64,000 nt of DNA from Symsagittifera roscoffensis (GCF_963678635.1 NC_087069.1:21490660-21554659), one strand, 5' to 3'; shown: positions 34,878 to 50,069, numbered from the stretch's first letter. Numbers and translations: made by a program. The notes: generated by a model not told the origin, from the sequence alone.

Positions 34878-35369
34878 CTAAGCATAACACAAAGCAACAA
34901 AATAAACTCTTATTCCGAGGTTGACCATCATATCAAAAATTCTCTATCTTGAAACTTATTCACATAAGAAGTGTAAACAACTTCTTCTAACGTTCAATTA
35001 TCTTAAAATATAAAGTACTATTCATGTATTAATTTTAAAGACGAATTTTATGTAGAACATTTGTGAAAAAATTTGGCGAGAAAAAGAACAAAAAACTCAG
35101 GGATATGGTCTAGAGTTCCACCTTTTGCTTAACCCGGATTATTTTCGAAAGCTCTGAACCATCAACAGCAGCCGGTTCCCGCCATAGCAAAAAATTAAAA
35201 AATATATGAAAAAAATTCTTAGTGTAACCCCACCCAGTTTCAAAGGCTCTTAGATTCAAAGGCCCCTGAGTGAGTAGGTGGGTAGGCATAGTGACTGAAA
35301 TGGATAAAGTGAATTAAAATTTAAAAAAATAAAAGTGTAAAAAAACCCGTGCTAGAACGCTGATCATTG

Positions 35370-35779
35370 TGGAACCTGATCTAAACTACATTTTATGATT
35401 GGATAAATTAGATATTTTACCACTGTAAAGTATTTAATATTAACCAATCATGATCCATCTAACTAACAACCCACTTATTTGTAAGTGCTGAAATTACTTG
35501 TAATTTCAGCACCAGAGAGATTTGAATTTAACTTAGAAATTAGTTGACTCTCCAAGAAGACTTCAGCAGCCGCAATAAACCAGTATACCCTAGATCTATT
35601 GAGCCTAGCAGAGACTAGTTAAACAACCTGAGACTAGATAGTATAAGAGTAAGATTAGGATCGGTATTAGACTAAGAAGTTGCACGAATCTATCCGGCCG
35701 AAAATAAGATAGCGTGACGAGCAGACGGTGTACCCTATCCGAAATTACTCTATGAGTTATACACTTCGGTCCTAACTCA
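35370..35779 (+). repeat. 5' LTR of element 2
   Basis: 410 bp, identical to the 5' LTR of element 1. It is followed by the TGGTGCGACC primer-site candidate at 35782-35791. Confidence 0.95.
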
Positions 35780-35866
35780 TCTGGTGCGACCATAAGTCTC
35801 GAACAAGACCTTAATAGCTTAGAATTAACCAAAAATAGATTAGAATTTAGACAAAACATTTTTCAA

Positions 35867-36100
35867 ATGTTACACGACGATAATTTAATCGAAATGTCTC
35901 TACGACTCAATAGATCAAAGCCAATATTCCGAACGATAAGAGAACTACCCGGAATTGGAAGAAGACCTCGAACCAGAGACGACATACGACAAAGTAGAAA
36001 CTTACCAGATAGCTATATGATAGTACGGCAAAAGCCAACACAAACTTTTATATTTAGAATTTTATTAGCAATGAATTTAGATTTTCATTTGCAAACATAA
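35867..36100 (+). CDS. 77-aa leader ORF, element 2
   Basis: Same protein as the element 1 leader ORF, the only change being just upstream of the ATG. The same doubts apply about whether it is expressed. Confidence 0.35.
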   Translation: MLHDDNLIEMSLRLNRSKPIFRTIRELPGIGRRPRTRDDIRQSRNLPDSYMIVRQKPTQTFIFRILLAMNLDFHLQT

Positions 36101-37000
36101 AATTTTGAAGTCAAAACTTCATGATCATTACAGGCGCTAAACAAAATATTAATATACAATAACGATTGATAAAAAGATCTCAGATCGTTTCCCTCAAAAT
36201 TCTGCAGTATTATATAAAACATTTTTGGAAAATATTTATTGAAAAACAAAACAAAAATTAGTAGCATGACAATAAATTGTTAGTAATCATAAGATCATCA
36301 GTTGTCTCAGCTTCATCACCTAAAACATAACAGCAATCATAAGCTCACTAATATCATTAAAACCATTTTAAACTTAAATTCACTTAATTTTCAAACCAGA
36401 TCATCAAGGCTTATCCTTGGATCTAAATTCATTTTCTATTTAATTGAAATTTAAAACTTGATCATCAAGGCCTATCCTTGGATCAAAAAGAACAATTTTG
36501 TTCTCCCCCACGCACTTAGCTAGTGTCTAACGACCTCAAACGTCGATTCACTATCCAACCCTTTCTAAAAACCCAGGACTAACAGAAATTTTTGAACAAA
36601 ACTAATCATTCAAATTAGGATAAACAGTGAAGAACTTCGGTTATTCGTCCTTCACTTGATCCCCCCTCTTACCAGACCCAGGATAAATCTTAGACTTAGT
36701 AAGTTTAAAATAGTATCTAACGAACTACTCGCGTTCTAATTATACCTGAACCTTGTGGATCGATTTACTATTCTCCAACCCTTGAACACAATCACTACCC
36801 TTAAGTAAGATTAAGTAAGTTAACACCTTAGCTTATACTAGCCACGAGAAAGTAAAAAATCATTCTTCGGAATCGATTTACTCTTCTCTCCAACCCTGAA
36901 AAATAGACCCAGGTTAAGCTAACCAAAAAATCGTAAGGACTAACAATTTAAGAAAATAAAAATCATCTAACAACCCTTTGCATCCGTCATCCTAAGCCTT
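36101..37000 (+). other. Untranslated leader, element 2
   Basis: Counterpart of 11158-12087 with a 36-bp deletion at about 36360 and several substitutions. No ORF. Confidence 0.5.
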
Positions 37001-37468
37001 ATGTCATTTAAAAATCTAGGAAACAAACAAACAATCGTTTTGCACAACTGTGAAATAGAAAACAAAAAATACGATCTTGTAATCACACCTCATACACAAA
37101 CAGTTGGATACATTAGAACAAAACGACAAACACTAAAAAGAAAAATAATAACTAAACAAAGACAAATAACACGAAAAAGATTTTCCAAAAATAGAAACGC
37201 ATTTTCAGAATCAGAAGCCAGCAATTTAGACGAACTTTATAAATTAAAAGAATCTATAGATAAAAATTGCCCTATTCACGATCAATTATATTTTTCCGAC
37301 TCAGAAACAACTTCAAATTCATCAAAAAGAGGAAAAAGACGAATAAAAAAGCAATATAAACACAAACCAGTACATTTGTATAATTGGAATCAACCAATTA
37401 GACACATCGATAATTACTTATTAACAGTTATTAAACGAAAAAATGAGCCAAACACACACTCCAAGTGA
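37001..37468 (+). CDS. ORF1: 155-aa basic accessory protein, element 2
   Basis: Intact. It differs from element 1 by a few residues (RNAF for RHTF, RHI for RQI). At those positions it agrees with element 3, so element 1 carries the derived forms. Overlaps gag by 26 bases. Confidence 0.65.
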   Translation: MSFKNLGNKQTIVLHNCEIENKKYDLVITPHTQTVGYIRTKRQTLKRKIITKQRQITRKRFSKNRNAFSESEASNLDELYKLKESIDKNCPIHDQLYFSDSETTSNSSKRGKRRIKKQYKHKPVHLYNWNQPIRHIDNYLLTVIKRKNEPNTHSK

Positions 37469-40400
37469 AGATAGTCCAGATGATGACGATATCTTCCCCT
37501 TCCTCGTAGATGCACCCACTGATAGAGGACAGCATATACTTTGCAAGAATTTACTACTAAATTTATTTGAACCCGGAAACAGCCCATGTAAAACAGAGTT
37601 CCCAGATGTAAAGATCAAAAGACAAATTATAGATCACTATTTGAAAGATATATGTAATTTGACACAACACTACGGAATCTACACCATAGAATTAAGCTCA
37701 CCAAACCCGAATCACCGCAAATATGTAATTCAAACAGACGACCTTGATTTAGAATTTTCAAAAGTACTCTCAGAATATATAAAAAGCATACAATATCATA
37801 ACTCACAAAGAGCAAACTCCATATTTACTAATGAAGTTTTTGCAATAATATACAGTTATATCTCAATATTAGAAAACGAAATCCCAATCTCAAATGTCTC
37901 ACCGACAGAGACATCTAAACATATAAGGGTACGACATGAAATCACACTACTTTCATCTTTTCTAAATATAAATAAAGAAAATTTCACTAAAGATGATGTT
38001 TCACAACATACAAAACATGACTTACAAAAAATCTTAGCATGGTTTATAATAGATTATTTCACACATAATCTAGATTTAATTTCACAAGCAAGAAAAAATT
38101 TTAGACCTCAAAATTCAAATGATGATACCGCCATCACAGAACAGTCAGACTACGTTTGGGACCCCGAATGGTCTCATTATGCATTTATAAATATCCCACA
38201 ATCAATTGCAAGTCAAGCAATAAGTACAATATCTTATATAAGAGATTATGTAAGAGTAGTACCATTAACCATTGATGCAACACCATTAAACTACAATACA
38301 TTTTTACCTGATACACGAAATAACAGTTTAAACTCGACCGTCATACACAATGAAAACCTTAATGGAACTAGGAATCTCACTCAACAAGATATCCAGACAC
38401 CATCACACTTCATAAATGAAGAAATTGTCCAAACAACAACAACTACACAACAAAGCATTTCACCGATACGTCCAAATTTAACAACACCAAGAAATACAAA
38501 CACTTCACTAACACAGGTAACCTTACAATCAACTGTTAAACCTTCCGTTGCACCAAAATATTCACAAATGGATTACCAAACATATAGACCCATGACAATA
38601 CCGTCAAAAACACGCAGAACGTTCACAAGAAACAATTTTGCGGAACATAATTATAATTATACACATCCATCAAAAACAAGATATCCTCCACGAAATAATA
38701 ATAATGATCAAATCAGATCTCGACATTGGAATAATCCAATGGCAACAACCAATTCAGTAAATTTTCAAGCTAATCCACATCCTCCACAGGATCATAGCGA
38801 AAATTACCCATTCTTTCAACAGAATAAAAATAAAAAACAAGCATCTCATCAATTGGATTATCTATACTCTGATGATGATCATTTACAACCAGATATATTT
38901 GCACCATATACCCAAGAATATCGCGGACAAGGAATGCAGAAACCATATACACATTATAGAAATTTTTCTCCACACCAGATAGATACACAAAATCAACAAC
39001 CAATACAAATGCAAAAACCAATTAATACACAATCTTTTCAACCAATTCAGCCACAAAACCCAATGATTACACACTCATATCAACCAACACAAATGCAAAA
39101 TGAAATACCACTTCCATATTTCCTTCAACAACACGAAATAACAAAAAATCAGCTTTCAAATTTTTCACAAATGCCAAATGCAGCAGAATCATTACAAATG
39201 ACAATGAATCCATACCTTATGGGTGGATCATCAATAACGTCAAATAAACCATTAATGGTATTCACAGGAACAGACCCTGAATATTATGTAGAAGATTATT
39301 TAAATGCAGTAACAGCAAATTTAATTTTAAATATAGGACCTGAACCAATTAATACGCCACTACATCAAAACTGGATACATCGACGCACAGCGTTGATACA
39401 GACAACCTTAGACGGCGCAGCCCAAAAATGGTTTTCAGTATTGCCTATAGAAATTAAATCAAATTGGAAGAGATTTACACAAGAATTCTCAAAAATGTTT
39501 GACTCCGAAAGAAACAAACAACAACAAAGAGTTTTATGTAATGAAATTCGCAGATTACCAAATGAAACCATCAAACAATTAGCAGTACGCATCGAAACAC
39601 TAGTTCGAAAAGCATATTCATTAAATACACACGATTATAAAAATACAAAGATGACAGAAATCTTAATGATGACCTTAACACCTCAATTAAGGAAAATAGC
39701 AATAAAAAAGAGAGCATCCCATCCCTCCTCAATTCGAGAGCCCGATTTAGATTTTCGAAAACTAGTAGACCAGCTAGAACAAGCGGAAATCACAATGAAA
39801 CTTGAAGAAACAGAAAATCTGAAATTACAATATGTTAATCGAATTGAAACAAATACCACAAATATCAATAATATACAGGATTCAGATACAGACCTCGTTG
39901 AAAAAATCACTGAAATACTCAATATTTATGAAAAACACCCAAATTTTAAAGGCAAACCATCTTTCAAAAAATGGTGTAATTATTGCCGACGATACGGACA
40001 TAGTATTTCTGAATGTAGACAAAAACAACAAGATAACCAAAATAAACCTCAAAAATATAAAGAACCAAATAAATCATTCTATCAATACATGAAGAAAGAT
40101 CAAAATCTACCGAACAAAAATGTATACAGCAACAAATGTATACAGCAACAACAATGTATACCGAACAATACTAACTACACGAGAAATCAATCACCATATA
40201 ACTCAAGTTATAGAGGAAGATCACCAGAACGAAGAAATACACAAAATTCGTCACAAAATCATTACAATAGACCAAATAGTCGAAATAACTACTCCAGATC
40301 AAATTCAAATACAACACGATTTGTTTCTAGATCTAATTCCCAATCAAGAAATATTTACTATCCAAACAATCAATCACGAAATTCATCATACAATAGAAAT

Positions 40401-43400
40401 AGAAACTACTCCAATAATCGGAATAGAAGTTATTCAAACAACCGAAACCAGAATTACCCGAACAATCGATCAAGGAATAACTCATATAACAGATCAAACA
40501 ATAATTATCAAAATAGATCACGAAATAATTCACAAAATCGACACTCAAGTTATAATAATCGTTATAGAAATTATTCCCAATCACCACACAGGAATAATAA
40601 CCATTATAATAATTCTAACAATCGCCACAGAAGTAGTACACCTAAACATCAAAAAAATATAAATCAAGTACAATCAAACCCAGAAACAACATCAGACCCC
40701 CCAGGTATTGATGACACAGGAAATAACGAACTACAACTAAATCAAATAAACTGTGAATCATCAGATTCAGAAAGTGATACAGAAAACACTATCACCATAA
40801 ATATGATAGCAGTCGAAAATGATTACGAACCTATTATATAGGAACAACCTTTTTCATCACATATATATGAAAATCAATTAGAACTCCTTCACAATTATTA
40901 TATTGAACCCATCCATTACACACAAACGGTACAAAAAACTAACGAAATCAACACTACAAATCTACCCAATGAAAATGACAAAACTAAATGTTTGAATACA
41001 AATCACATCTATCAAAATATACAAAAAGAACAACCCAAAGAAAAAATTTGGACAATACCATTTCTTTTAGAAAGTCCAAGAAGCAAAGAATTTCAACCAC
41101 CAGATCTTGAAATTGATTTTTTAATTGATTCAGGAGCAGAATCAAACATAATAAACATTCCCACATGGAATGAGATAAAATCACTACACCCAAGGCTAAC
41201 GCCTCTTGAAACCTCCAGTAAACTAGCAACAGCACAAGGATCAACATTGGTAAACTATGGAAAAATTCAATTATTTCTTCTCCCCACAAGAACAATAGAG
41301 CAAAATAAAATTTTAAATAAACCATTTAAACAAATATTCCATATCACTGATATTAATCATAATATCATTGGAATACCATTTATTTCTAAATATATACCAA
41401 CAATCAACATTTTGAATAGTAAAATACTAATCAAAGATAAATACACAAAAACAAAAGACACAGCCCTAACATTTTTTCAAAGATTAAATAAACAACCACC
41501 ATTCTTTTCAAATTTTTATCCAATATATAACCAACAAAGAAAACACCTGAAACCACTATCAGGAAAAATATATAATTTTTTAATAAAACAAGTTCACCAA
41601 TATGATAAAAAACAAAAAAACAACAACTCTATATGTCAGACTTTGAATTCAAACCTATCCATAAGTTTTTCAAAATCACAATCTCATCCATAAAATATTT
41701 GAAAAACTCGAATTCAGATATTATTTCGTTACATGTATACAACAATACACCCTATCAAGTAACACTACCTTTAGGACTTTTAGGCTATTGCGAAACCAAC
41801 GCTACGATATCATCAATACACGAAAAAGAATATTGCGTAAACAATATACTTCAATTATTAGATATTTGTCAATCCACAATTCTTAATGAAGAATTATCCA
41901 TAAATAATATAAAAAGTAATGAAAAAAGAAATACAGATTATTTCACAAAAACTCCATATTTCAAACCTACATTCAACATAAGTAACTACACAGAGACTCA
42001 ACAGAAGTTTTTAACAATGTTTAACTTTCAACATTCACAAATAACACAAGACGAATTTGATAAATTAGCCAAACAGCTAATAAAATATTCATCAGTCTAT
42101 GCAACATCTAAATTTGATGTTGGCAAAATCAGTTCATCACTACATCTCCCGTTAAAACCTGACGCAGTTTTCAAAAAACAAAGAGCAAGTAAAGTACCAA
42201 TTCATTTACACGATAAAGTGAACAGATTACTCGATATTTTAGAACAATACAATATAATCTCACCGGTAAACAAAGAAGAACAACCAAAAGGTAACACATT
42301 TATCAACCCTGTTATCATCCTAGCAAAAGGAGAATCATTAAAAATAGTTCTAGACGCCAGATACCTTAATTCACTAATAGACGAATCAAAATGCAATTGG
42401 CCTATTGAACCAATACAAGTTATTTTAACAAAAATAAACGGAAAATACTTTACAACCGCAGATATGAACAGTGCATATAACCAAATGCCATTAGATGAAC
42501 AATCGCGACGTTTAACACAATTTGTTATTGGAAACCAACAATACGAATTCAACCGCTTATTCTATGGAATATCCATAGGACCAGCAGCATTTTCAGCTTT
42601 TATGAGCAAAATTTTTCGACCACTAATACTCAAGAAAAACGCAATCACCTATTTAGACGATGTTTTTATGCAATCACAGACAAAAGAAGAAATGTTTAAA
42701 GTTTTAGAACACTATCACAAAATACTTCAGAACGAAAATCTGAAGGCCGCCCCCGATAAATCACACTTCTTTTTAACACGAGTTAAATTCTTAGGACATA
42801 ATATAGAAAGAAAAACAATCACTCCATTAAAATCACGCATTGATGCTATTCAAAAACTCCAACCACCAACAAACAAAAAGAAAATCCAAGAATTCCTTGG
42901 AATGTTAAATTTTTTAAGTAAATATGTCTATAAAATGCAATTATACCTAAGACCATTCTATAATATACTTAGACAACAAAATAATTTTGAATGGAACACA
43001 GAACATCATGCACGATTTGAAGAGATTAAAAAACTCTTAACTGAACAAATTTCAAATACAATTCCAGATCCAAATCAACCATTCTATGCCATGTGCGATG
43101 CTTCGAATTTTGGCATCGGCGCAGCATTATTACAATCACACAATGGTACAAACAAAATGAACCTTATTATTCACTCAAGCAGAGCTACGACTCTCAACCC
43201 TAATGAGAGAATGTACAGCCATAATATATACACTAACAGAATACGAATTTCTAATACTTGGATCAAAACATCCAACAGTTCTATTCACAGATCACAAACC
43301 AATCATTTTTCTCTTTAGACAAAAATCTAATCCAAATCACCGAGTTTATAGATTTCAATTAATTCTAATGAAATTCCCAAACTTACATATAGTTTGGACA

Positions 43401-45334
43401 GCAGGAAAGAATCTTGCATTACCAGACACATTAAGTCGAAATACGCCACCGGAATTACTTACACGTAAAACTACAGTAGAAATACCCAAAAATATAAAAT
43501 TCTACCTTGCAGAAAACGAAACATCACCCCGACTAGAATGCAAATATGCAGTAAAAACTGACGTTGAACAATCGCAGATAAACAATCTACAACACTTCCC
43601 ACTCTATTTAGATTGCCAAAATAATCACTACGAAGTTGATCTACTTGGAACATCAACTTTTAAACCAATTCCATATTCACAATGGATAAAAAATAACACC
43701 CAACAAAAAAGAGTAAAACAACAATCGCATAAAAAAGACCTTTTTCCACTAATTGAAAAAGAAAACCTAACTGTTAAAATAAATTTATCAGGACCACAAT
43801 CAAACGATTCGAAATACACAATAAATCAAGTTTTTGATCTCCATGACCCACTTGATACAATTCCTTTATCTAAATTAGAAATTGAAAACATTTTTCTCCC
43901 TCCAACAGATAAAATTACAATTAATACTTTGAAACAATATCAAAATCTTGACCCAGTAATTAGGCAACTAAAATCATGGCACAAATATAAAACCAAACCC
44001 GTCAAAGCAGATGCAACTATTTTAGGAAATAAAACACTCCTCCGATATTTTCGAAAATTTAATAATACAACAATTAATGAAAACACAGACCTTCTAGAAT
44101 ACCAATTAAATGAATCAACAGTTCCCTGTCTCCCTTTGAGTATGATTCTTATAGCTTTTAATATTTCACATACACAAAACATTAAAGGACACTCTGGATC
44201 AGAGAAAACATATTCAAATTTCATACAAAACTTTTACTTTCCAAATGCACCAATTTGGATAAAAGTACTATGCAATGATTGTATAGTATGTCAACTAAAT
44301 AAACCTTATCCAAATCAAAAACAAATAGCACAAAAACAAGATTTTAAAGGACAAAGTTTATACTTTAACCACCGTACACATGGACCTTGGACAAACGGCT
44401 TGGAAATGATACAAGATATACCGAATGGTCAGCAGATGTAAAACTATTTCCCTTAGCATATAATTCACAAATCACGACAACTCTAGAAATGTCACCATAT
44501 GAAATGGTGTTTAATCAAAAGCCACGCAAACCGATTATGTTTACAGCAAACTCTCATAAAAATGCACAAAGTTATTGTCAACCGAATAAAGACTCAATTT
44601 GTTACAACCTACCTCTACACACACACGATGAAGATCATTTTCATCACCCACAAATTCTTAAATTAGCCTCCGGTACACACACCGAATGGATTTTGAACAG
44701 AGATAAGAAACACAATGAAATTTACCAAAAAGTAACAAAAAAGTTGTTACAAAGACAAAACATTAATGAACAAATAAATTCACGCTTTACACCAGCCTCA
44801 GATATAAAAATTGGAACATTTGTTTTAATACCCAATTTTAGCACTCAAAAAGGAATCTCCAAAAAATTACAACCCCTTCGAAAAGGACCATACCAAATAA
44901 TTGCCAAACCCACTGACGTAACATATAAAATTACCGACTCAGAACAAAAAGAAATTGTTCAACATCGAAACAACCTATTACCTTATTCCCCAAAAGAATA
45001 CGCGCTACGCGAACTAACTCAATTATATTCTTTCACAGGTTTAAAAGTTATTCAAAAAAACCCACATACAGAAAATGAAACAAAGGAACAACATGACGTT
45101 CATCTCGAAAACCAAAATAAAAAATCAACTACAACAAAAAACAATACAAAAAAGCTAGATCAAAAAGAAAGAAAAAATAGAAAAATGACAGAAAAAATTA
45201 TACCCCAAGAACAAATCGACAAATCAGAACATAGAGAGTCATCACGGCTTAGAAACCAACCACGCAAAAACTATAAAACATTCATCCCACAATCTAAAAT
45301 ATTAAAGAAAGTTGAATTTCAAAAACAACTTTAA
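37443..45334 (+). pseudogene. gag-pol: Gag-Pol polyprotein, inactivated, element 2
   Basis: The gag part is open for 1132 codons: acidic start SEDSPDDDD, capsid near codons 600-800, CCHC at codons 845-858, then a long Asn/Arg/Ser/Tyr-rich tail. A TAG at 40839 interrupts the link to protease (DSGA at 41127-41138). A base loss near 41615 shifts the frame. RT is complete across its core, with ADMNSAYNQM and YLDD (42650-42661). RNase H keeps its first Asp (43097) but loses 17 bp at about 43166. The integrase keeps the HSG and CNDC zinc-binding region and the GPYQII module, but most of the catalytic core is missing at 44365-44405, exactly as in element 1. Inactive. Confidence 0.92.
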
Positions 45335-45925
45335 TTCTACATTTAATAATCTTTGCACCTCTGAACATTTTAGACTTTCATTTTTCAAAATAACATGCTG
45401 ACAAACACGCAGCGATGCTAGTTCAAAATTAGCCAATAGGATTCATCCAATCCGTCACTTTCTATAACTCTAACACAAACCAACTAGACGAAAAATATTA
45501 AATTCCAGGCATATCTATAACTATAACTCTGCGACCTCCAGGTCAAAGATAAGCAAACCACTCCAACTTGACAACTAAAATAAATATCACCATAATATCA
45601 TAACCCTCCCTTATCTAATAAACCAAAGATCAACAATATTTCCCCAACTCAGCCCTCAAATACCCCCCAAACAAATATGTTAAATTAGCCTAAAGTAAAA
45701 GAACGACCATTTTAATTAGCCTAAAGTGTAAAAATCTCAAAAACACCCCAGATCATTTGACAAAAAAAAATAAAGACAAAGAAGACCTCCCAATCACCAT
45801 AAAATTCGCCCCCAACAATTTTTCACAAAACTCAACCCACTTGTCAAAAAACCAATAAATAATTCGACCACACTTGAAAATCGCCCCACACAACAAAAAA
45901 TATTCGATCAAGAAACCATTTCTTC
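45335..45925 (+). other. Pol-accessory spacer, element 2
   Basis: Counterpart of 20440-21031 with almost no changes. No ORF. Confidence 0.5.
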
Positions 45926-46066
45926 AATGCTCTTCTATCAATCAGTCAACCTAATACTCAACATTTTCATAAGATTTTTAACGATATTTAAACTTATAAT
46001 AATATTTCTTTTTGATACCTTTGAATCTTTTCTTATAATTTTAATCATTTTTGCAATATTTGTTTA
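45926..46066 (+). pseudogene. Small hydrophobic ORF a, truncated, element 2
   Basis: Same start as ORF a of element 1. A base loss near 46050 leads to an early TAA, removing the second half of the protein. Confidence 0.45.
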
Positions 46067-46153
46067 AATTTTCTATTCTCTATTTGAACTATACCTCCAA
46101 CTTTCAAAAGCTATTGACTATATCCACAGGTACGATTCACAAAACTTATCTAA

Positions 46154-46306
46154 ATGATACGAACCATTTTTAGTAGAACAGATATCTTTTTACTATTTGT
46201 AATTTTTGTAACATTTCTATCATCCCTCATCTTGACAATATGCAAATGTATAAAGAAAGCAATCATCACATTCGTCCTAGCAATAATCCTCCTAATTCTT
46301 TTTTAA
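46154..46306 (+). pseudogene. Small hydrophobic ORF b, truncated, element 2
   Basis: A 1-bp loss in the T-run near 46300 makes a TAA after 50 codons. The second hydrophobic segment is largely kept, but the overlap with ORF3 is lost. Confidence 0.45.
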
Positions 46307-47482
46307 AAGAATATTATAATAAACATAAATTTTTTCACTAAAAGAATAAATAAAAAACCATCAAAAATTGCTAACCAACAATCACATAGTCAGTCTTCAC
46401 CGACATCATACCAAGATAACCCAACACCATCTTCAACTACCCAAAACCCTCAAACATCGACACGAATTTCCTTCCAAGATAACCCATATACCTTTGAAGA
46501 ACGACACGCTCGCTTATCAGAACCACTAGAACCAGTTCAACGACAAGCACCTCTAAGTGAACCAACATATAACTTATACCCAATATTACCACAAGAATTA
46601 AGTAGAATACGAAATCCTAGTCAAAACCAAAATACAGTAGAAATAAATAGACAAATTATACATCCTCGACGAAACAGAAATTTTCAAACTCCCCGAGTTC
46701 ATTTTGATATACCCCAATCCCCATCACAAAACACTCCAGAAAAGCCCATTGGTATATTACCAGAGACACCTACGCTTCTTTCACAACGTAGCACCTCAAG
46801 CCTACCCTCAGATTACTTAGGTTCAACACCAACATCTGAACAAATACGTGAAAACCCCTTTAATCCCCCAAACCAAACATCACGACTACCATATTGGACA
46901 ACACATTCATTCACACAAGGTGAACTAAATTTAGTCAATGATCCAATAGATATTTCTACGGATACAACAACATCCTCATCACTACCAGAAACATTATCAC
47001 TACCATCAACACCATCAATAAGCCAGATTTCACCACCACCTTTTAACTTAAATTTCCCAAATAACCTCGACGCTAGATATCGAGAACAATCATCAACAAA
47101 TCTTCCTTTAAGACTAGACTGGAATACTTTCACAGCACCTCCACCATTATTTGGACAACACCTAGAAAGTAACCGACTCCACAACTGGGCACTAAACAGA
47201 CTACAGTATAGACAAGACATCCACGAAGACATTCGTGCTCATAACATCTAAATACTCCAACAAAATAGTCTACAATTAAAATTTGAAATCACGGTTAAAT
47301 TAAACAACATTACTCAACATCTCTATCAATTAAATCCACCAAATATAACAGCTCAATCCCTACCACCACCATTTATAACAACTGAAGTAATATACAAATA
47401 CGACAGATATACCAAAAAGACAATTGGCTACATCACATTTTATAACCCATACTCAGGATTGTCATACACATGTATATTCTAA
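46307..47482 (+). pseudogene. ORF3 (no ATG) with one stop, element 2
   Basis: Same frame as in element 1, interrupted by an in-frame TAA at 47249-47251 where element 1 has CAA. Otherwise open, and again without ATG. This supports ORF3 as one continuous coding unit in the ancestor. Confidence 0.55.
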
Positions 47483-50069
47483 AAAATTTTAATTTTTCTC
47501 CAACTCCATTTTCTAGTATCCTCCAATGAAAAAATAAACCCTTCCCCCCGCACAGGACCCCAAGATTTATTAGTAACACATTACGATTGTGAAGAAAACG
47601 AACAAAAAACACTACACAAATATGCAATAAAACAAGTATCACAATGCGAAACAGAACCACAAGCCATAGAAACAACAAATGTAATAGCGACACTCTATTC
47701 AAAAGCCCGAGCAACAACAGTTATAGGATATAAATTCACAGCAACATTTTCTGAAAAGAAAGTACATTGTTCACAAGTTTCAAATGGAAATAAAAATCGA
47801 CTTGACCACGAATCATTCTACCAGAGTAATATAGAACGACTTTTACATCTCAATCCCGAAGATTGTAAAAACGAGTTACTCAGACTAAATATCACAAGAA
47901 ATAAAAACACAGATAGAAAACTAGTATATTTCCAAGTTTTTGCAGATTCTGTACATCAAGCAGAACTTGAAAGATATCAAGGACATGTAAAATTAGATGA
48001 AAAATACCCATACAACGGCGCACACGGAAGATTAACTTATGATATACACGATAAACACTGGATACCACACATTGGTCTAAATGACCCATCAAACTGCAAA
48101 GCAAACACAAAAAATAAAGGATATCAAGAAATCATGTTTTTCGATTGGAAAATACAACTCGAAAAAATACAACTCACACGCGATTTATCAGACAACACAA
48201 TGATCTATCAAGGAATTAGATTACCTTGTAAAAACGACCAAGGCTATTGTGACCCTACAACACGAACACAAGCAACAATTGTTTGGTTCCCCGAAGACAC
48301 ATGTACAACATTTCAAGTAGCAAAAATACACGCTCGTATGATAAAATTTCACGAAAAATATTTCATACAATCAATTCCATATGAACAAGTCTATCCATCA
48401 CGAAGACAAAGTTCTAATTTTAGAAACATAGACAACATAGAAAATAAATTGACACGTTTTCAAATATATCAAGAAACAGAACTTGCATGTAAATACAGAA
48501 ATTCACTTCACAAAACACAATACTCCGAGATATTAGTTGAATACGAAAAAGGATTCGACATGACCACTGGAAAAATAAAAATTGACCCATACGCCACAAG
48601 TCACCCTATAAACGAAGGAACATCATATATACCAGTTGATTTTCAAAAAATTAAAAACCAACCTGGTGGACATCTAAAACCCCATAACACTAAAAGCACA
48701 CGTTTACAAGAACTATCACTAATGAATAGTACATATTTCGGTAACATCCACTATGATATTCACCTAGATATGAAATTAGACTACACAATTAGCCGAATTT
48801 TTCAAGAAATGTCACTATCTGAATTAGAAACACTTCACCAACTATGCGAATTAGAACGAACACAAATCCTACAATCACTTGCATTAGCAGTATTAAAAAT
48901 ACCCTACGCAGGATATTTGTTATCAGGCAATAGATCAAATTTTTTAGACTATGAAGGAAACATTTTATGGTTTTACACTTGTACCAAAAAAGTATCACCA
49001 CTATATGTTTTCGAAGATAAACGATGCTATAAAAGAATCCCTATCTTTTATAAGAATAAAGTTCACTTCGTTGACACACTTTCAAGACGAACCTATTTCT
49101 GGGATACCGCAGTCCCATGTGGATCAGAAAACAGCCACAATGTAGTACAACTGAACCCTGATGAAGATAAATATTACCTTCTTACCCCATACCCCACATT
49201 AATGCAATCACTCAAAAAATTTTCACCTGAAAGCATTAGAGCTATTGTTCGAAACCCAAATATTGACTTACAATCAATTGGAATATATTCAAAATCCGAT
49301 ATACAACATCATATTAGAACACAACAATTCCAAGAATTATTAACACAAATGGACACTATAAAAAGACAATCAATTGACCGAAACAGCAGGATTTGCAGAT
49401 ATTTATACACAAGATTATAGCGGATATTTTAAAGACATTAAAGACTATATATATCTCAACGGTGAAAAATACCGACCACAAGATATCTCACCTATAAATA
49501 TTTTTAGCTTTGTTACACTCAAAAATGAAATTCTTGATTTTCTAGGATGGCCATACTACATCTTAGAAAAATTGACTATTTTATACGCAATGTTTAACTT
49601 TATAGGATTTCTTTTCTCACTCTTAAAAGGAATCTATAATACATGCGCTATACACACACAAGTAAATAGACAAGCAAGTGTAGCACGCATCCTATTTGCA
49701 GGATTTTTTGGAATTTTTTCATCATCAATAAACAAATGTCTTTTAGATGCACAAATAAAAGAATACAACACAAAAATAGCAACCAGACAAAACACATATG
49801 ACGAAGAACATAACAATGTAGACATAACGCCTACAGCACCACAGTTACCACCCCTACCACATAACCATCCATTATCACTAGTCCCACGAAATTTCAGAAA
49901 TTTAGCAATAACACATAATCCCAATTTTAGACCAACCATATCACAAAGTCCCATTCAACATATAAGGACACACCATCTACTAGATGAAAATACATATGAA
50001 CAAATTATTGAACAACCCCATACCACCGCTTTTCAATCTCAAAATAATAATTTTTTTAGCCCACGATGA
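47470..50069 (+). pseudogene. env: Env-like glycoprotein, two frameshifts, element 2
   Basis: About 865 residues by design. A 1-bp insertion in the A-run at about 47485 breaks the signal peptide, and a second at about 49375 shifts the frame before the anchor. Between them the ectodomain is open, with the same GYLLSGNRS and CYKRIPI blocks as element 1. Unlike element 1, it retains the C-terminal region: hydrophobic ILYAMFNFIGFLFSLLKGIY (near 49585-49645), a second segment RILFAGFFGIFSSS, then a cytoplasmic tail with PQLPPLPHNHPL. The C-terminal stop overlaps the ORF4 ATG. Confidence 0.78.
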
